NCBI RefSeq assembly: GCF_017353255.1
Contig: NZ_JAFMYU010000004.1
Coordinates: 124,001-188,000 of the forward strand
Source: Fibrella aquatilis
GTDB lineage: Bacteria > Bacteroidota > Bacteroidia > Cytophagales > Spirosomataceae
DNA length: 64,000 bases
Direction of reading: 5' to 3'
The position numbers were made by a program, and so were the translations under genes. Each line of letters begins with the position of its first letter. The first letter of the stretch is position 1. The notes below the pieces were generated by a model. It saw nothing but the letters and a program-made list of their open reading frames with translations, searched no databases and had not been told where the DNA came from. Shown here piece after piece: positions 16,335 through 24,937 of this stretch.

Positions 16335-19300
16335 ATGACTGCTCCTTTATTCCCCATTTTTCGCCGACATAGCCTAATGGCTTTGCTCTGTGTGCTGTTA
16401 ACTAACTCCACCGCCAGGGCCCAAACTTCCGACGAAACGCGACTGCTGCGGCAACCCAGTTTGTCGAAAACACATATTGCCTTCAGCTACGGCGGTGACC
16501 TCTGGGTGGCCAACCGCGACGGGTCACAGCCCCGCCGCCTCACGGTGGCTCCCGGCCCCGAAACCGCCCCCCTGTTTTCGCCCGATGGGCAGCAGCTTGC
16601 CTTTACGGCTACCTACGACGGCAATATGGACGTGTATGTAGTGGGCATCAATGGAGGCATGCCCCGCCGCCTAACCTTCCACCCCAGCATGGAGGCAGCC
16701 AAAGGTTGGTCGCCAGATGGGCAACGCATTGTGTTTGTCTCCAACGCTACGTCGGCGGTGGCGCGGGCACCCAAGTTGTTTACGGTTTCGCTGAAGGGAG
16801 AGCTGCCGCAGGAACTACCCGTACCCATGACCGGTAACTGGGCCAAGCTATCGCCCGACGGGAAAGAGTTGGCCTACACGATCATTACCGATGCGTTTGG
16901 CACCTGGAAACGCTACCGGGGCGGCATGACCACGCCCATTCGGCTACTAAACTTACAAACGCTTGATTTTGAGCTGATTCCGCACAAAAATGCATCGGAT
17001 GTGCAGCCGGTCTACGTAGGCAACGTGGTCTATTTCCTCTCGGACCGCAACCGGACCATGAACGTGTTTGCCTATGACCGGACTACCAAACAGGTACGGC
17101 AGGTAACGAAGCACGACGATTTCGACGTAAAAAACCTGGGCACCGATGGGCAGCAACTGGTGTATGAACAGGCCGGACGGCTGCACCTCCTGGCCCCACA
17201 GAACAACCAGACGCAGACCCTGCGCATTGCCATTCAGCCCGATATGCTCACCATGCGACCCACCTGGAAACCCGTGGGCAGCATGGTCCGGGCCATGCAC
17301 CTCTCGCCCACGGGCGTACGGGCGGTGGTGGAAGCGCGCGGCGACATTTACACGCTGCCATCTAAAAAAGGCGATTGGCGCAACCTCACGCTCAGCGACG
17401 GTGCCCACGACCGCAACCCGCTCTGGTCGCCCGACGGCAGCCGCATTGCCTACGTCTCTGACCAGTCGGGGGAGTATCAACTCATGCTCCGCGATGCTAA
17501 AGGCGACAAACCTGCCGAAGCGGTTTCATTGGGAGAACCCTCTTTTTATACCCTCAACAAATGGTCGCCCGACGGGAAGAAGCTCTTGTATCAGGATAAG
17601 AAGCTGAACCTCTGGTACATGGACATGACCACGCGCAAGCCCGTGAAGATCACGACCGATACCTACGGCCCCAATTCGAGCATCGAAGCCGACTGGTCGC
17701 CGGACTCACGGTGGGTGGCTTTTTCGCGAAAGATGGACAACTACCTCAACCGGGTTCACCTCTACGAACTGGCTTCGGGCACTACCACGCCCGTGACCGA
17801 CGGGGCCAGCCATGCCGATAATCTGGCCTTCAGCCGTGATGGTAAGTACCTCATATTCAGTGCCAGTACCAACGTGGGCAACTCGTTTGCCTGGCTCGAC
17901 ATGGCGGGGCTGGACCGGCGCGGGCTGGTAACGCAGAACCTATATGCCGTGGTGCTGAACGCCAAAGACCTCAGCCCGTTTTCGCCCGAATCGGATGAGG
18001 AAAAGGGAAGCGACACTCCCGCCAAACCCGCTGGTGATACCACGCTGAAAGCATCGAAAGCCAAAACAGCTACCCTTGCAGCACCCACCTCGGCCACCAC
18101 AAGCGCTGTGGTAGCAGTGTCCAAAACGGTGATCGATCTGGCCAACATTGGTCAGCGGATTGTAGCCCTGCCCGTACCCGCCGGCAACATGGGCAAGCTC
18201 GCCTTTGCCGACGGGGGCAAACTTTTTTACATTGGCTACACCCCCGCCGCCGCCAAACCCAGCCTTTACCGATTTGATTTTAAAGAGCGCAAAAACGAGC
18301 TGCTCATGCCCGACGTGGCTGATTATGTGGTTTCGGCCGATGGTAAAAAGCTGCTCTACATGGCCGGTTCAGACAAATTCGGTATCGTGGACGTAACGGG
18401 CAAACCGGCACCCGGCGATGGTAAGGTAGACGTGGGTGTGTTGCAGGCGCTGATTGACCCCCGCCACGAATGGGCGCAGATGGTGAACGAGTTCTGGCGC
18501 ATTGAGCGCGATTATTTCTACATGCCCAACTACCACGGTGCCGATTGGCAGGCGGTGAAGGCCAAGTATACCCCCCTGCTGCCCCACGTAGCCCACCGCG
18601 CCGACCTGAACTACCTCATTAGCGAGATGATGGGCGAAATGGTGGTGGGCCATAACTACGTCCGCGGCGGCGACATTCCTGACAGCAAACCCGTTCCGGT
18701 GGGCATGTTGGGCGCTGATTATGAACTGGTTGACGGAAAATACCGTGTCAAAAAAGTGTATAACGGCGAAAACTGGAACCCCTCACTCCGCGCGCCCCTG
18801 ACCGAACCGGGCGTGGGTGTGCAGGCGGGCGAGTTTCTGCTAGCCATTAACGGTCAACCTCTCACAGCCACCGATAACGTGTATCAGCGGCTCGAAAACA
18901 CCGTAGACCGGCAGATCACGCTCACCATTGGCCCCAATGCGGGCGGAACGGGCAGCAGGCAGGTAACGGTAGTACCCATCGCCGAAGAATCTGGCCTCCG
19001 GCTGATGGATTGGGTAGAGGGCAACCGCCGCAAGGTGAGCGCCGCCACGGGGGGCAAAGTGGCCTATGTGTATCTGCCCAACACTGGTCAGCAGGGCTAC
19101 GACTATTTCAACCGCTATTACTTCAGCCAGGTAGATAAGCAGGCCGTGATTGTGGACGAACGTTTCAACGGCGGCGGCTTCGTGGCCGACTACGTGATCG
19201 ACATGCTGAACCGGCCCTTGCTGAGCTACTGGTCGTCGCGTGAGGGCAAGCCCTTTACCAGCCCCGCCGCTTCGATCTACGGGCCGAAGGTGATGCTCGT

Positions 19301-19661
19301 CAACGAATACGCCGGCTCAGGGGGTGATGCGCTGCCCGCCTTTTTCCGTCGCCGGGGTCTTGGCACCATCATCGGGAAACGTACCTGGGGCGGTCTGGTG
19401 GGCATTTCGGGCTACCCCACGCTCATGGACGGTGGCTCGGTAACGTCGCCCAGCTTCGGTATTTACAGCCCCGACGGTAAGTGGGAAATCGAAAACGTCG
19501 GCGTCTCGCCCGACATTGACGTAGACATGCTGCCCAAACTAAGCCAGAATGGTGCCGACCCCCAATTGGAAAAAGCCATCGAGGTAGTGCAGGCGCAACT
19601 CCAAAAAGCCCCCGTCGCGCAGTTGCCAAGTCCAAAGCCAGACCGGAGAGCAGTGGAATGA
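16335..19661 (+). CDS. Tricorn-like S41 protease with WD40-like propeller and PDZ domain
   Basis: 1108 aa. A signal peptide (residues 1-29, ending TARAQT) is followed by PD40/WD40-like beta-propeller blades to about residue 540 (repeated SPDG motifs: FSPDGQQLAF, WSPDGQRIVF, WSPDGSRIAY). A Thr/Ala/Lys-rich linker (about 555-600) precedes a second propeller-like part. The C1-like domain, a PDZ domain (GVGVQAGEFLLAINGQPL) and the S41 catalytic core follow. The nucleophile is Ser995 in YAGSGGDALPAF, with NGGGFVADYVIDML nearby. It is expected to degrade peptides in the periplasm or at the surface. The TGA stop is the first codon of palindrome H. Confidence 0.92.
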   Translation: MTAPLFPIFRRHSLMALLCVLLTNSTARAQTSDETRLLRQPSLSKTHIAFSYGGDLWVANRDGSQPRRLTVAPGPETAPLFSPDGQQLAFTATYDGNMDVYVVGINGGMPRRLTFHPSMEAAKGWSPDGQRIVFVSNATSAVARAPKLFTVSLKGELPQELPVPMTGNWAKLSPDGKELAYTIITDAFGTWKRYRGGMTTPIRLLNLQTLDFELIPHKNASDVQPVYVGNVVYFLSDRNRTMNVFAYDRTTKQVRQVTKHDDFDVKNLGTDGQQLVYEQAGRLHLLAPQNNQTQTLRIAIQPDMLTMRPTWKPVGSMVRAMHLSPTGVRAVVEARGDIYTLPSKKGDWRNLTLSDGAHDRNPLWSPDGSRIAYVSDQSGEYQLMLRDAKGDKPAEAVSLGEPSFYTLNKWSPDGKKLLYQDKKLNLWYMDMTTRKPVKITTDTYGPNSSIEADWSPDSRWVAFSRKMDNYLNRVHLYELASGTTTPVTDGASHADNLAFSRDGKYLIFSASTNVGNSFAWLDMAGLDRRGLVTQNLYAVVLNAKDLSPFSPESDEEKGSDTPAKPAGDTTLKASKAKTATLAAPTSATTSAVVAVSKTVIDLANIGQRIVALPVPAGNMGKLAFADGGKLFYIGYTPAAAKPSLYRFDFKERKNELLMPDVADYVVSADGKKLLYMAGSDKFGIVDVTGKPAPGDGKVDVGVLQALIDPRHEWAQMVNEFWRIERDYFYMPNYHGADWQAVKAKYTPLLPHVAHRADLNYLISEMMGEMVVGHNYVRGGDIPDSKPVPVGMLGADYELVDGKYRVKKVYNGENWNPSLRAPLTEPGVGVQAGEFLLAINGQPLTATDNVYQRLENTVDRQITLTIGPNAGGTGSRQVTVVPIAEESGLRLMDWVEGNRRKVSAATGGKVAYVYLPNTGQQGYDYFNRYYFSQVDKQAVIVDERFNGGGFVADYVIDMLNRPLLSYWSSREGKPFTSPAASIYGPKVMLVNEYAGSGGDALPAFFRRRGLGTIIGKRTWGGLVGISGYPTLMDGGSVTSPSFGIYSPDGKWEIENVGVSPDIDVDMLPKLSQNGADPQLEKAIEVVQAQLQKAPVAQLPSPKPDRRAVE

Positions 19662-19762
19662 TTTACGATGTACGATTTACGAATTACGATTTGTTGCTGA
19701 CGCCAGAGCAAACCCTGGCGTCAGCAACAAATCGTAATTCGTAAATCGTACATCGTAAATCA
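19659..19762. repeat. Intergenic palindrome H, 47-bp perfect arms containing both stop codons
   Basis: Arms 19659-19705 and 19716-19762 are perfect complements with a 10-nt loop. The left arm starts with the TGA of the protease gene and the right arm ends with the TCA (TGA on the minus strand) of the VWA gene. Apex GTTGCTGACGCCA/TGGCGTCAGCAAC with CAGAGCA at the tip. The arm word is TTACGAATTACGATT. Confidence 0.95.
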
Positions 19763-21025
19763 AAGCCTAACTCCCAGCACCCGCACGGGCCTTCGCTCAA
19801 ACCTTGTTTTTACGAAGCGTTTTTGGCGAGGGCTGTAGCGGTAATAGTGGGTGCCAACGCGGATAAATGTGCTTCTGGTGAGTTGGTTAGGTTCAACATC
19901 GTCTTCGAGCGTGTGGATGCTGCCACCCGTTTGCTGGGCAATCTGGTAGTGCTCGGGATGGAAAGGATTGGCGTTGTTGAGCGGTTCGCCGCAGGCAATC
20001 ACATGCACCGGCTTTTTCAGGCCCGCCAGCAACGGCATGTCTTTTACCCCGCTGCCATTATCGGCCAGCAGAATCAGGTGTTTGCTTTGTGGGAACGTGC
20101 GTTGCGCATAGCGCAGGGCCTCCACCACGTTTTCGTCGCCGTCGCGGTTATTGGCTGTATTGCGGGCTGCCGCTAGTAGGGTGGGTAGGGCCGCGCGGGG
20201 GTCACGTTCGCGGGTGGTGAAAAAAGCTCCCGGTGGGCCATTGGGGCGTGTTTGCTGCCCCAGGCTGTCGCAGTCGGTGAAGAAGACCACGCCATTTACG
20301 TTTGGTTTTTTGGCGTTGCGCCGAAACCAGGCGTAAATCTGGGCAGCATAGGGATCCATACTGGTGGTTAAGTCGCAAACAATGACCGCGTTGGGCCACT
20401 GCCGCAAATTGCGCGACAAGGCCGCAAACACGGTAGAATCAGCCCCGATCTCTCCCGAAAGCAGTTTATTTTCCAAATCCTGCTCCTTTGGCGACAATGG
20501 CCGTTGCGTCACGGCGGGCCAGGTTTGCGGGGGTGTTTTCACGATCCATAGCCCCGTCATCGGTCTCAGACCGGGCGCCGCGGGGGCTTCAGCTACCACG
20601 GTTTCTTGGGGGAAAACACGTGGCTCAGGTGGTACCGAAGTGCCCGTATTTACTGTTCGCAAAGCCAGATGGCGAGGCGACGCGATAGGCTTCTGCGCGA
20701 GTATTCTTATGGGCGAACTGATCGGCGTTTCAGGCAATGAGCTTATCGAAGTAGCAGGCCGCTCAGAAACTGAAATAGGCTCTTTTGAGATAATAGGGGC
20801 TTTTTTTGGGGGTTCATTGTCCAGAAAATACCAGCCTAGGCCACCTACCAGGCCGACTAGTGCCAGCAACCAAACCCAGCTCAATGGCCGCTGTTTGTGG
20901 GGAAACAGGCGCGGACGCAGCAACAGCCAGTCCTGCCCCGACTCGTGGGGGTCAACGGCGGGTTCATGCTCGGTCAGCGACTGCCGCACCCGGTTGTGCA
21001 GGGGGTTATCGGTTAGGTCGTTCAT
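19760..21025 (-). CDS. Membrane-anchored VWA-domain protein with anti-sigma-like N-terminus
   Basis: 421 aa. The N-terminal ~45 residues (NPLHNRVRQSLTEHEPAVDP, then QDWLLL) resemble the cytoplasmic sigma-binding tail of Cytophagales anti-sigma factors. One transmembrane helix follows (about 49-68, SWVWLLALVGLVGGLGWYF). Then come a Pro/Ser-rich linker (70-175) and a von Willebrand A-like domain starting at VIVCDLTTSMDPY, where D218-L-T-T-S222 is a MIDAS-like DxTxS. The gene overlaps the ECF sigma gene by 20 bp, the usual arrangement of a sigma/anti-sigma pair. I infer a membrane sensor that holds the sigma factor. VWA domain call firm, anti-sigma role inferred. Confidence 0.7.
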   Translation of the reverse strand: MNDLTDNPLHNRVRQSLTEHEPAVDPHESGQDWLLLRPRLFPHKQRPLSWVWLLALVGLVGGLGWYFLDNEPPKKAPIISKEPISVSERPATSISSLPETPISSPIRILAQKPIASPRHLALRTVNTGTSVPPEPRVFPQETVVAEAPAAPGLRPMTGLWIVKTPPQTWPAVTQRPLSPKEQDLENKLLSGEIGADSTVFAALSRNLRQWPNAVIVCDLTTSMDPYAAQIYAWFRRNAKKPNVNGVVFFTDCDSLGQQTRPNGPPGAFFTTRERDPRAALPTLLAAARNTANNRDGDENVVEALRYAQRTFPQSKHLILLADNGSGVKDMPLLAGLKKPVHVIACGEPLNNANPFHPEHYQIAQQTGGSIHTLEDDVEPNQLTRSTFIRVGTHYYRYSPRQKRFVKTRFERRPVRVLGVRL

Positions 21026-21578
21026 GGGTCAGGTTGGTTTGCGAGGTCAGGGCGCGGCGCAGCAGGCGGTTGGCTTCGGTGAGGTGAGCGCGGGAGGTGC
21101 TTTCGGTAATGTGCAGTTGCTGGGCAATGTCGCGGTGGGCATAGCCTTCCAGCACGTTCAGGCTAAACACCAGGCGGTAGGCCGGGGGCAGCGTGTGGAG
21201 TATGGCCAAAATATGGTCGGCAGAGAGTTGCGCCAGAATGGCCTCGTCGTTCTGGTATGGTTCGGCCACGGTCTGCTCAATATGCTCGGTCGAGAGGGTT
21301 GTGGGCAGCTTCTTTTTTCGGTAGTGGTCAATGGCCGTGTTGACCATAATTTTCCGCAGCCACGGCTTCACCGACGCTTCGTTCTTGAGGTCGGCCATGC
21401 GGCTAAAAGCTTTCAAAAAACCATCGTTCAGCAGCTCACGGGCATCTTCGCGGTCATTAGCGTAGGCTAGACAAACCGACAGCGCATAGCCGTAGAACCT
21501 GCCATAGAAGGCACTCATGGCGGCCTCCTGCCGTTGGCGGCACCCCTCAATCAGGCTGTTGGTGGTCGCGTTAGTCAC
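21006..21578 (-). CDS. ECF-type RNA polymerase sigma factor
   Basis: 190 aa, normal size. Region 2 is seen at ANDREDARELLNDGFLKAF with PWLRKIMVNTAIDHYRK. Region 4 is the helix-turn-helix HRDIAQQLHITESTSRAHL preceded by LPPAYRLVFSLNVLEGY. It directs RNA polymerase to a small regulon, probably in response to an envelope signal. It overlaps the lipoprotein gene upstream by 8 bp and the VWA gene downstream by 20 bp, so the three are one transcription unit. A shared upstream element (22703-22728, 23861-23886) is a candidate target promoter. Confidence 0.93.
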   Translation of the reverse strand: MTNATTNSLIEGCRQRQEAAMSAFYGRFYGYALSVCLAYANDREDARELLNDGFLKAFSRMADLKNEASVKPWLRKIMVNTAIDHYRKKKLPTTLSTEHIEQTVAEPYQNDEAILAQLSADHILAILHTLPPAYRLVFSLNVLEGYAHRDIAQQLHITESTSRAHLTEANRLLRRALTSQTNLTHERPNR

Positions 21579-22671
21579 AAGTGCCGTCGTAGGTGTAGGT
21601 CTGGGTATTCTTACGAATGCGGGGGGTGGGTGGCACGGGAAGGCCGTTTCGTTGGGTATCGGTTGTTTCAGCCGTTTGTTGGTAGCCCGCGCCGGTCAGT
21701 TTATACTGCGTCTGGGCATCATTGGTCAGGTAGAAGGTAGGGGTATTCATGTCAAAGCGCCAGAACGTTTTGTAGCTGGCCGGGGCCGATGGTTCTCCCG
21801 CAGGATTGGCCATAACCGGAAACCCTTTCTTGGCAGGCAATGACTGCGTAGGTAATCTGGCCGACGACGGGGTGAACTCCGTATAATATTTTAGCTTACC
21901 ATCTCGCCAATATTCATCTTTCGTTAGCCGTCGTTGCGCATCATAGGTATATACGCTAGCCGAGCCAGACAAATCGTGCTCCATGCGCACAAACAGACCG
22001 TTTTGTAGGGTATAGGGCCTTTTCTCAACCCCATCTACTTTCAGCACATAGGCGGTGGCTTTGCCGTCCTTATAAGTCCATGTTGTGCTATAGCCATCGG
22101 GGTATAACGTTTGTTTCCGCAACGAATCGGGCAGGTTCAGGTAGGTGGTCACCTCCGTCAGTTGGGTAAGCTGGCCGTTCGCATCATACGTGTATTGACT
22201 GGCCACCTTTGTTTGCGCGTTGTTTGGTGCTACGGTGGTGAGCAACGCTTGGGTTAGCCGACCGGCATCGTAACCGTACGTCGTCCGTTCGGTGATAGCC
22301 CCGGCATCATACTCCGTTTTCCATTGCGCTTTCGATGAGCGAACAATGGCATACCCGGCAGCGTCATACGTGTAGCTATCGTCGTAGGAATAGGTGTTGA
22401 CCACCTTGCCCTTTTCCCGCTGTTCGTAGTTCACCAGTGTCTGAGCTAAATCGCCGTTGGGTGTATAGGCATAGGTGGTTTGGCGGGTGTTGGTCTGGAG
22501 CGTAGCGGTGCCTTCAGTAATGGTTTCCAGTTCGGCTTCCGTTTTTATCCGGCATGGGCCGTCGGCCTTTTTCTCAACCGCCTGCTGCGTACACTGGCTG
22601 CCCAAGCCGAGAAGACAAATCAACAGCACAATCTGCTGCCCCCCAACCACTAATCTATTCTTCTTTGTCAT
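21571..22671 (-). CDS. YD-repeat lipoprotein, first paralogue
   Basis: 366 aa. The lipoprotein signal (LLICLLGLGSQC, lipobox ending at Cys) predicts outer-membrane or periplasmic anchoring. The mature part has scattered YD/RHS-like strands (YTYDAAGYAI, YGYDAGRLTQ, YTYDANGQLT, YTYDAQRRLT), with YTYDGTCD at the very end. There is no RHS core or toxin domain. It is a paralogue of the gene at 22747-23829 (both share SQCT after the lipobox, KADGPC/QVDSPC and a Cys-Asp end). First gene of the sigma-factor operon. Role likely envelope sensing or cargo, unknown. Confidence 0.75.
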   Translation of the reverse strand: MTKKNRLVVGGQQIVLLICLLGLGSQCTQQAVEKKADGPCRIKTEAELETITEGTATLQTNTRQTTYAYTPNGDLAQTLVNYEQREKGKVVNTYSYDDSYTYDAAGYAIVRSSKAQWKTEYDAGAITERTTYGYDAGRLTQALLTTVAPNNAQTKVASQYTYDANGQLTQLTEVTTYLNLPDSLRKQTLYPDGYSTTWTYKDGKATAYVLKVDGVEKRPYTLQNGLFVRMEHDLSGSASVYTYDAQRRLTKDEYWRDGKLKYYTEFTPSSARLPTQSLPAKKGFPVMANPAGEPSAPASYKTFWRFDMNTPTFYLTNDAQTQYKLTGAGYQQTAETTDTQRNGLPVPPTPRIRKNTQTYTYDGTCD

Positions 22672-22702
22672 AACGCGGTCCGTTTAATCCGTTTACTATT
22701 CA

Positions 22703-22728
22703 GACGCAATTGCCCATTGAAACGCTGG
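22703..22728 (-). promoter_or_regulatory. Shared upstream element of the YD-lipoprotein genes, copy 1
   Basis: On the minus strand the 26-nt element begins CCAGCGTTT and ends TGCGTC, 31 nt before the start codon at 22671. It matches the element at 23861-23886 at 20 of 26 positions, with the two ends fully conserved, at the same distance from the start. It is a candidate promoter for the ECF sigma factor encoded in this operon. Confidence 0.5.
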
Positions 22729-22746
22729 GTCTGGTGCTTTCTTTTG

Positions 22747-23829
22747 TCAATCACAGCCACCACTATACACATAGTTGATGGTCATGGCAATGGGGTACGT
22801 CAAAGGTTTGGGACTATTGCGGGTAATGGTAATGGCGGCGACCGATTCCCTCACATAACCACTACCCGTTAGGACATACTTCGTCTGCCAATCGGATGTC
22901 AGGTTGACTATGCCGTTGCTCGATAGGGTATAGATTCGATACGCCGTAGTGGGCCCCGTTTGGCCGTATGGGTCAGCCACAACCGGAAAACCTTTAAACA
23001 GGGGCAGGCTGCTTTCGGGCGTTTTTGCGGGTCCGTACACCAGTTCCGTGTAGCCCGTTCGCGCACCGTTGGTCAGGTAATCCACCCCGACAACGCGGCG
23101 CTGACTGTCGTAGGTATACCGGGTCTGGTCGCTATTGCTGGTTAGGGCCGAGGTAATCAATCCATTCTGAAAGGTATAGGGCTTTGTGGTCTGCCCGCCT
23201 GCTTGCTGCACACAGTCTGTTGCCTGGCCATTTTTGTAAAACCACGTCTGGGTAAACCCGTCGGGGTATTTTGGCTTGCCTGGCGTAGGAATAACCGGGT
23301 AGGTGGTAGCATCGGTCCGTTGACTGAGCATTCCGGCCTCGTCGTGTGTGTACGTCTGTACCAGCTTCGTTTGCCACCCGATGTAGTCCAGCTTGTCGGT
23401 AGTAGCCTGCGCCAAACGGCCATTGGCGTAGGTGTAGACCCGGCGAACGGTACTGTTCCGAACAACCCCACTATCAGTATCCTGACTCGTGATGGCTTCG
23501 CTGATGAGCAGCCCCGACGCATCGTACATAAGCACACGAGCAGTGGTAGAAACGCTCGAATCAGCTGGGCTATATCGGTAAGCGGTTCGGTCGGTTTGGC
23601 CCACCAGTTGCCCGGCGGCATCATAGGTGTAGACCGTTTTTTCGGTGATATCGGAGTCATTAGTACCTGAACCGGTTGTGACCATATGGCACGTCATCTG
23701 CTCTAGCCGACAAGGACTATCGACCTGCCTGTCTACGGCCTTCGGTGTGCATTGGCTCAACAGGGCGAGGAGGCAGAGGGAGATAATATAGCGTAAAGCC
23801 CCACCCCTACTTTGTATCTTTTTTTCCAT
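22747..23829 (-). CDS. YD-repeat lipoprotein, second paralogue
   Basis: 360 aa. Signal peptide with lipobox LLALLSQC, then a mature region with YD-like strands (YTYDAAGQLV, LMYDASGLLI, YTYANGRLAQ, YTHDEAGMLS, YTYDSQRRVV) and a terminal VYSGGCD. It is clearly a duplicate of the downstream gene, from which it is separated by 75 bp. Each copy keeps the same upstream element. Divergence is considerable, so the duplication is old. No catalytic motif is visible. Confidence 0.75.
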   Translation of the reverse strand: MEKKIQSRGGALRYIISLCLLALLSQCTPKAVDRQVDSPCRLEQMTCHMVTTGSGTNDSDITEKTVYTYDAAGQLVGQTDRTAYRYSPADSSVSTTARVLMYDASGLLISEAITSQDTDSGVVRNSTVRRVYTYANGRLAQATTDKLDYIGWQTKLVQTYTHDEAGMLSQRTDATTYPVIPTPGKPKYPDGFTQTWFYKNGQATDCVQQAGGQTTKPYTFQNGLITSALTSNSDQTRYTYDSQRRVVGVDYLTNGARTGYTELVYGPAKTPESSLPLFKGFPVVADPYGQTGPTTAYRIYTLSSNGIVNLTSDWQTKYVLTGSGYVRESVAAITITRNSPKPLTYPIAMTINYVYSGGCD

Positions 23830-23860
23830 AATGTCGCTGGTTTAAATCGTCATAAACCAG

Positions 23861-23886
23861 GACGCAGTAGCCAACCCAAACGCTGG
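23861..23886 (-). promoter_or_regulatory. Shared upstream element of the YD-lipoprotein genes, copy 2
   Basis: CCAGCGTTT...TGCGTC on the minus strand, 31 nt upstream of the start at 23829, the same spacing as copy 1. Confidence 0.5.
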
Positions 23887-24009
23887 TAAGGGCTGGTTAA
23901 CTTTTATATTAAGGCCAGGGAGTGGGTTATAAAAGGAACATTTGTTGCTTTCTCCTTCACCAACTAGCCACACGGGCTATTAAACAAGGTAAATAAACCC
24001 TTTTCGTCA

Positions 24010-24786
24010 ATGAAAAACGGCACTGTTCTCTCACTAGCTACCACCGCCTTAGCCCTCGCCATGGGCCTCTCGGCCAACGCCCAGGTAGGCCTGGGTACCA
24101 AAGCGCCCAAGGGTGCCAAAGTTTATTTCGATGGTACGCGCCAGAGCATCGACAAAAACTGGATGTACTGGCAGGGACCGGGCTTTGAAGCGGCCATGCC
24201 CATTAAATGGCAGATCGTGAAAGACCCTGTTGACGGCGGTACGGCCATGAGCAGCAACGACCCCACCTCGGCAGGTGGTAAATATGGCTCGGCCGATATT
24301 GTCACGAAAGATGAGTTTAAAGACGCCCGTATACACGTCGAATTTCTAGTGCCGAAGGCGGGGGGTAACAGCGGCGTATACCTGCAAAACCGCTACGAAA
24401 TTCAGATTTTCGACGGCGATACTACCCACCACGGCCTCGGCGCAGTGATCAACGAGTCACCCTCGCCCTACTACGCCTATGCTGGTGTAGGCAAGTGGAA
24501 TGCGTATGACATTGTGTTTCGCGCCGCCCGCTTCGCCGACGGCAAAAAAACCGAACCCGCACAGGTGACGATGTATTTCAACGGTAAAAAGGTACACACC
24601 AAACAGAACATCAGCCAGGTATGGGGAGGCCCAAAATCGGGTGTCGACGGGGGTAACGACGGCGGGAAAGGCATCACTGACGCACCCGCAGGCCTGAAAC
24701 TACAAGCTGAAGGCCACGACGTGATGTACCGCAACATCTGGATTAAACCGCTGGACCTGAAGAAGGACACCGACATCGCGTTTTAA
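24010..24786 (+). CDS. DUF1080 (3-keto-disaccharide hydrolase family) secreted protein
   Basis: 258 aa. A signal peptide (residues 1-24, ending SANAQ) precedes a concanavalin-like fold with family motifs PKAGGNSGVYLQNRYEIQIF and a WNAYDIVFRAARF strand pair. DUF1080 proteins are abundant in Bacteroidota and Planctomycetes and include 3-keto-glucoside hydrolases. A periplasmic sugar-processing role is likely but the substrate is unknown. It stands alone and is followed by palindrome I. Confidence 0.85.
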   Translation: MKNGTVLSLATTALALAMGLSANAQVGLGTKAPKGAKVYFDGTRQSIDKNWMYWQGPGFEAAMPIKWQIVKDPVDGGTAMSSNDPTSAGGKYGSADIVTKDEFKDARIHVEFLVPKAGGNSGVYLQNRYEIQIFDGDTTHHGLGAVINESPSPYYAYAGVGKWNAYDIVFRAARFADGKKTEPAQVTMYFNGKKVHTKQNISQVWGGPKSGVDGGNDGGKGITDAPAGLKLQAEGHDVMYRNIWIKPLDLKKDTDIAF

Positions 24787-24799
24787 TCTAAGAAGATGA

Positions 24800-24931
24800 A
24801 AGGGGACCGCAGATGACGCGGATCAGGCGGGTTTACACAGATTTTCTTTTTTACTCTGGTCCATTCGTACTGTTCAGAGTAAAAGAAAATCTGTGTAAAC
24901 CCGCCTGATCCGCGTCACCTGCGGTCCCCTT
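24800..24931. repeat. Intergenic palindrome I, 57-59 nt arms
   Basis: Left arm 24800-24858 and right arm 24875-24931 are complementary with one substitution and a 2-nt length difference in a T-run. The loop is 16 nt. It fills the gap between convergent DUF1080 and cupin genes. Arm text begins GGGGACCGCAGATGACGCGG, a word I recall from intergenic repeats of many unrelated bacteria. The apex does not match the GCTGACGC type. Confidence 0.9.
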
Positions 24932-24937
24932 AATCTT

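Noticed and set aside
20364-21470. 368-codon plus-strand frame over the VWA and sigma genes
   Set aside because: It is antisense to two genes with clear motifs and has no recognisable domain; long open antisense frames are common in GC-rich DNA.
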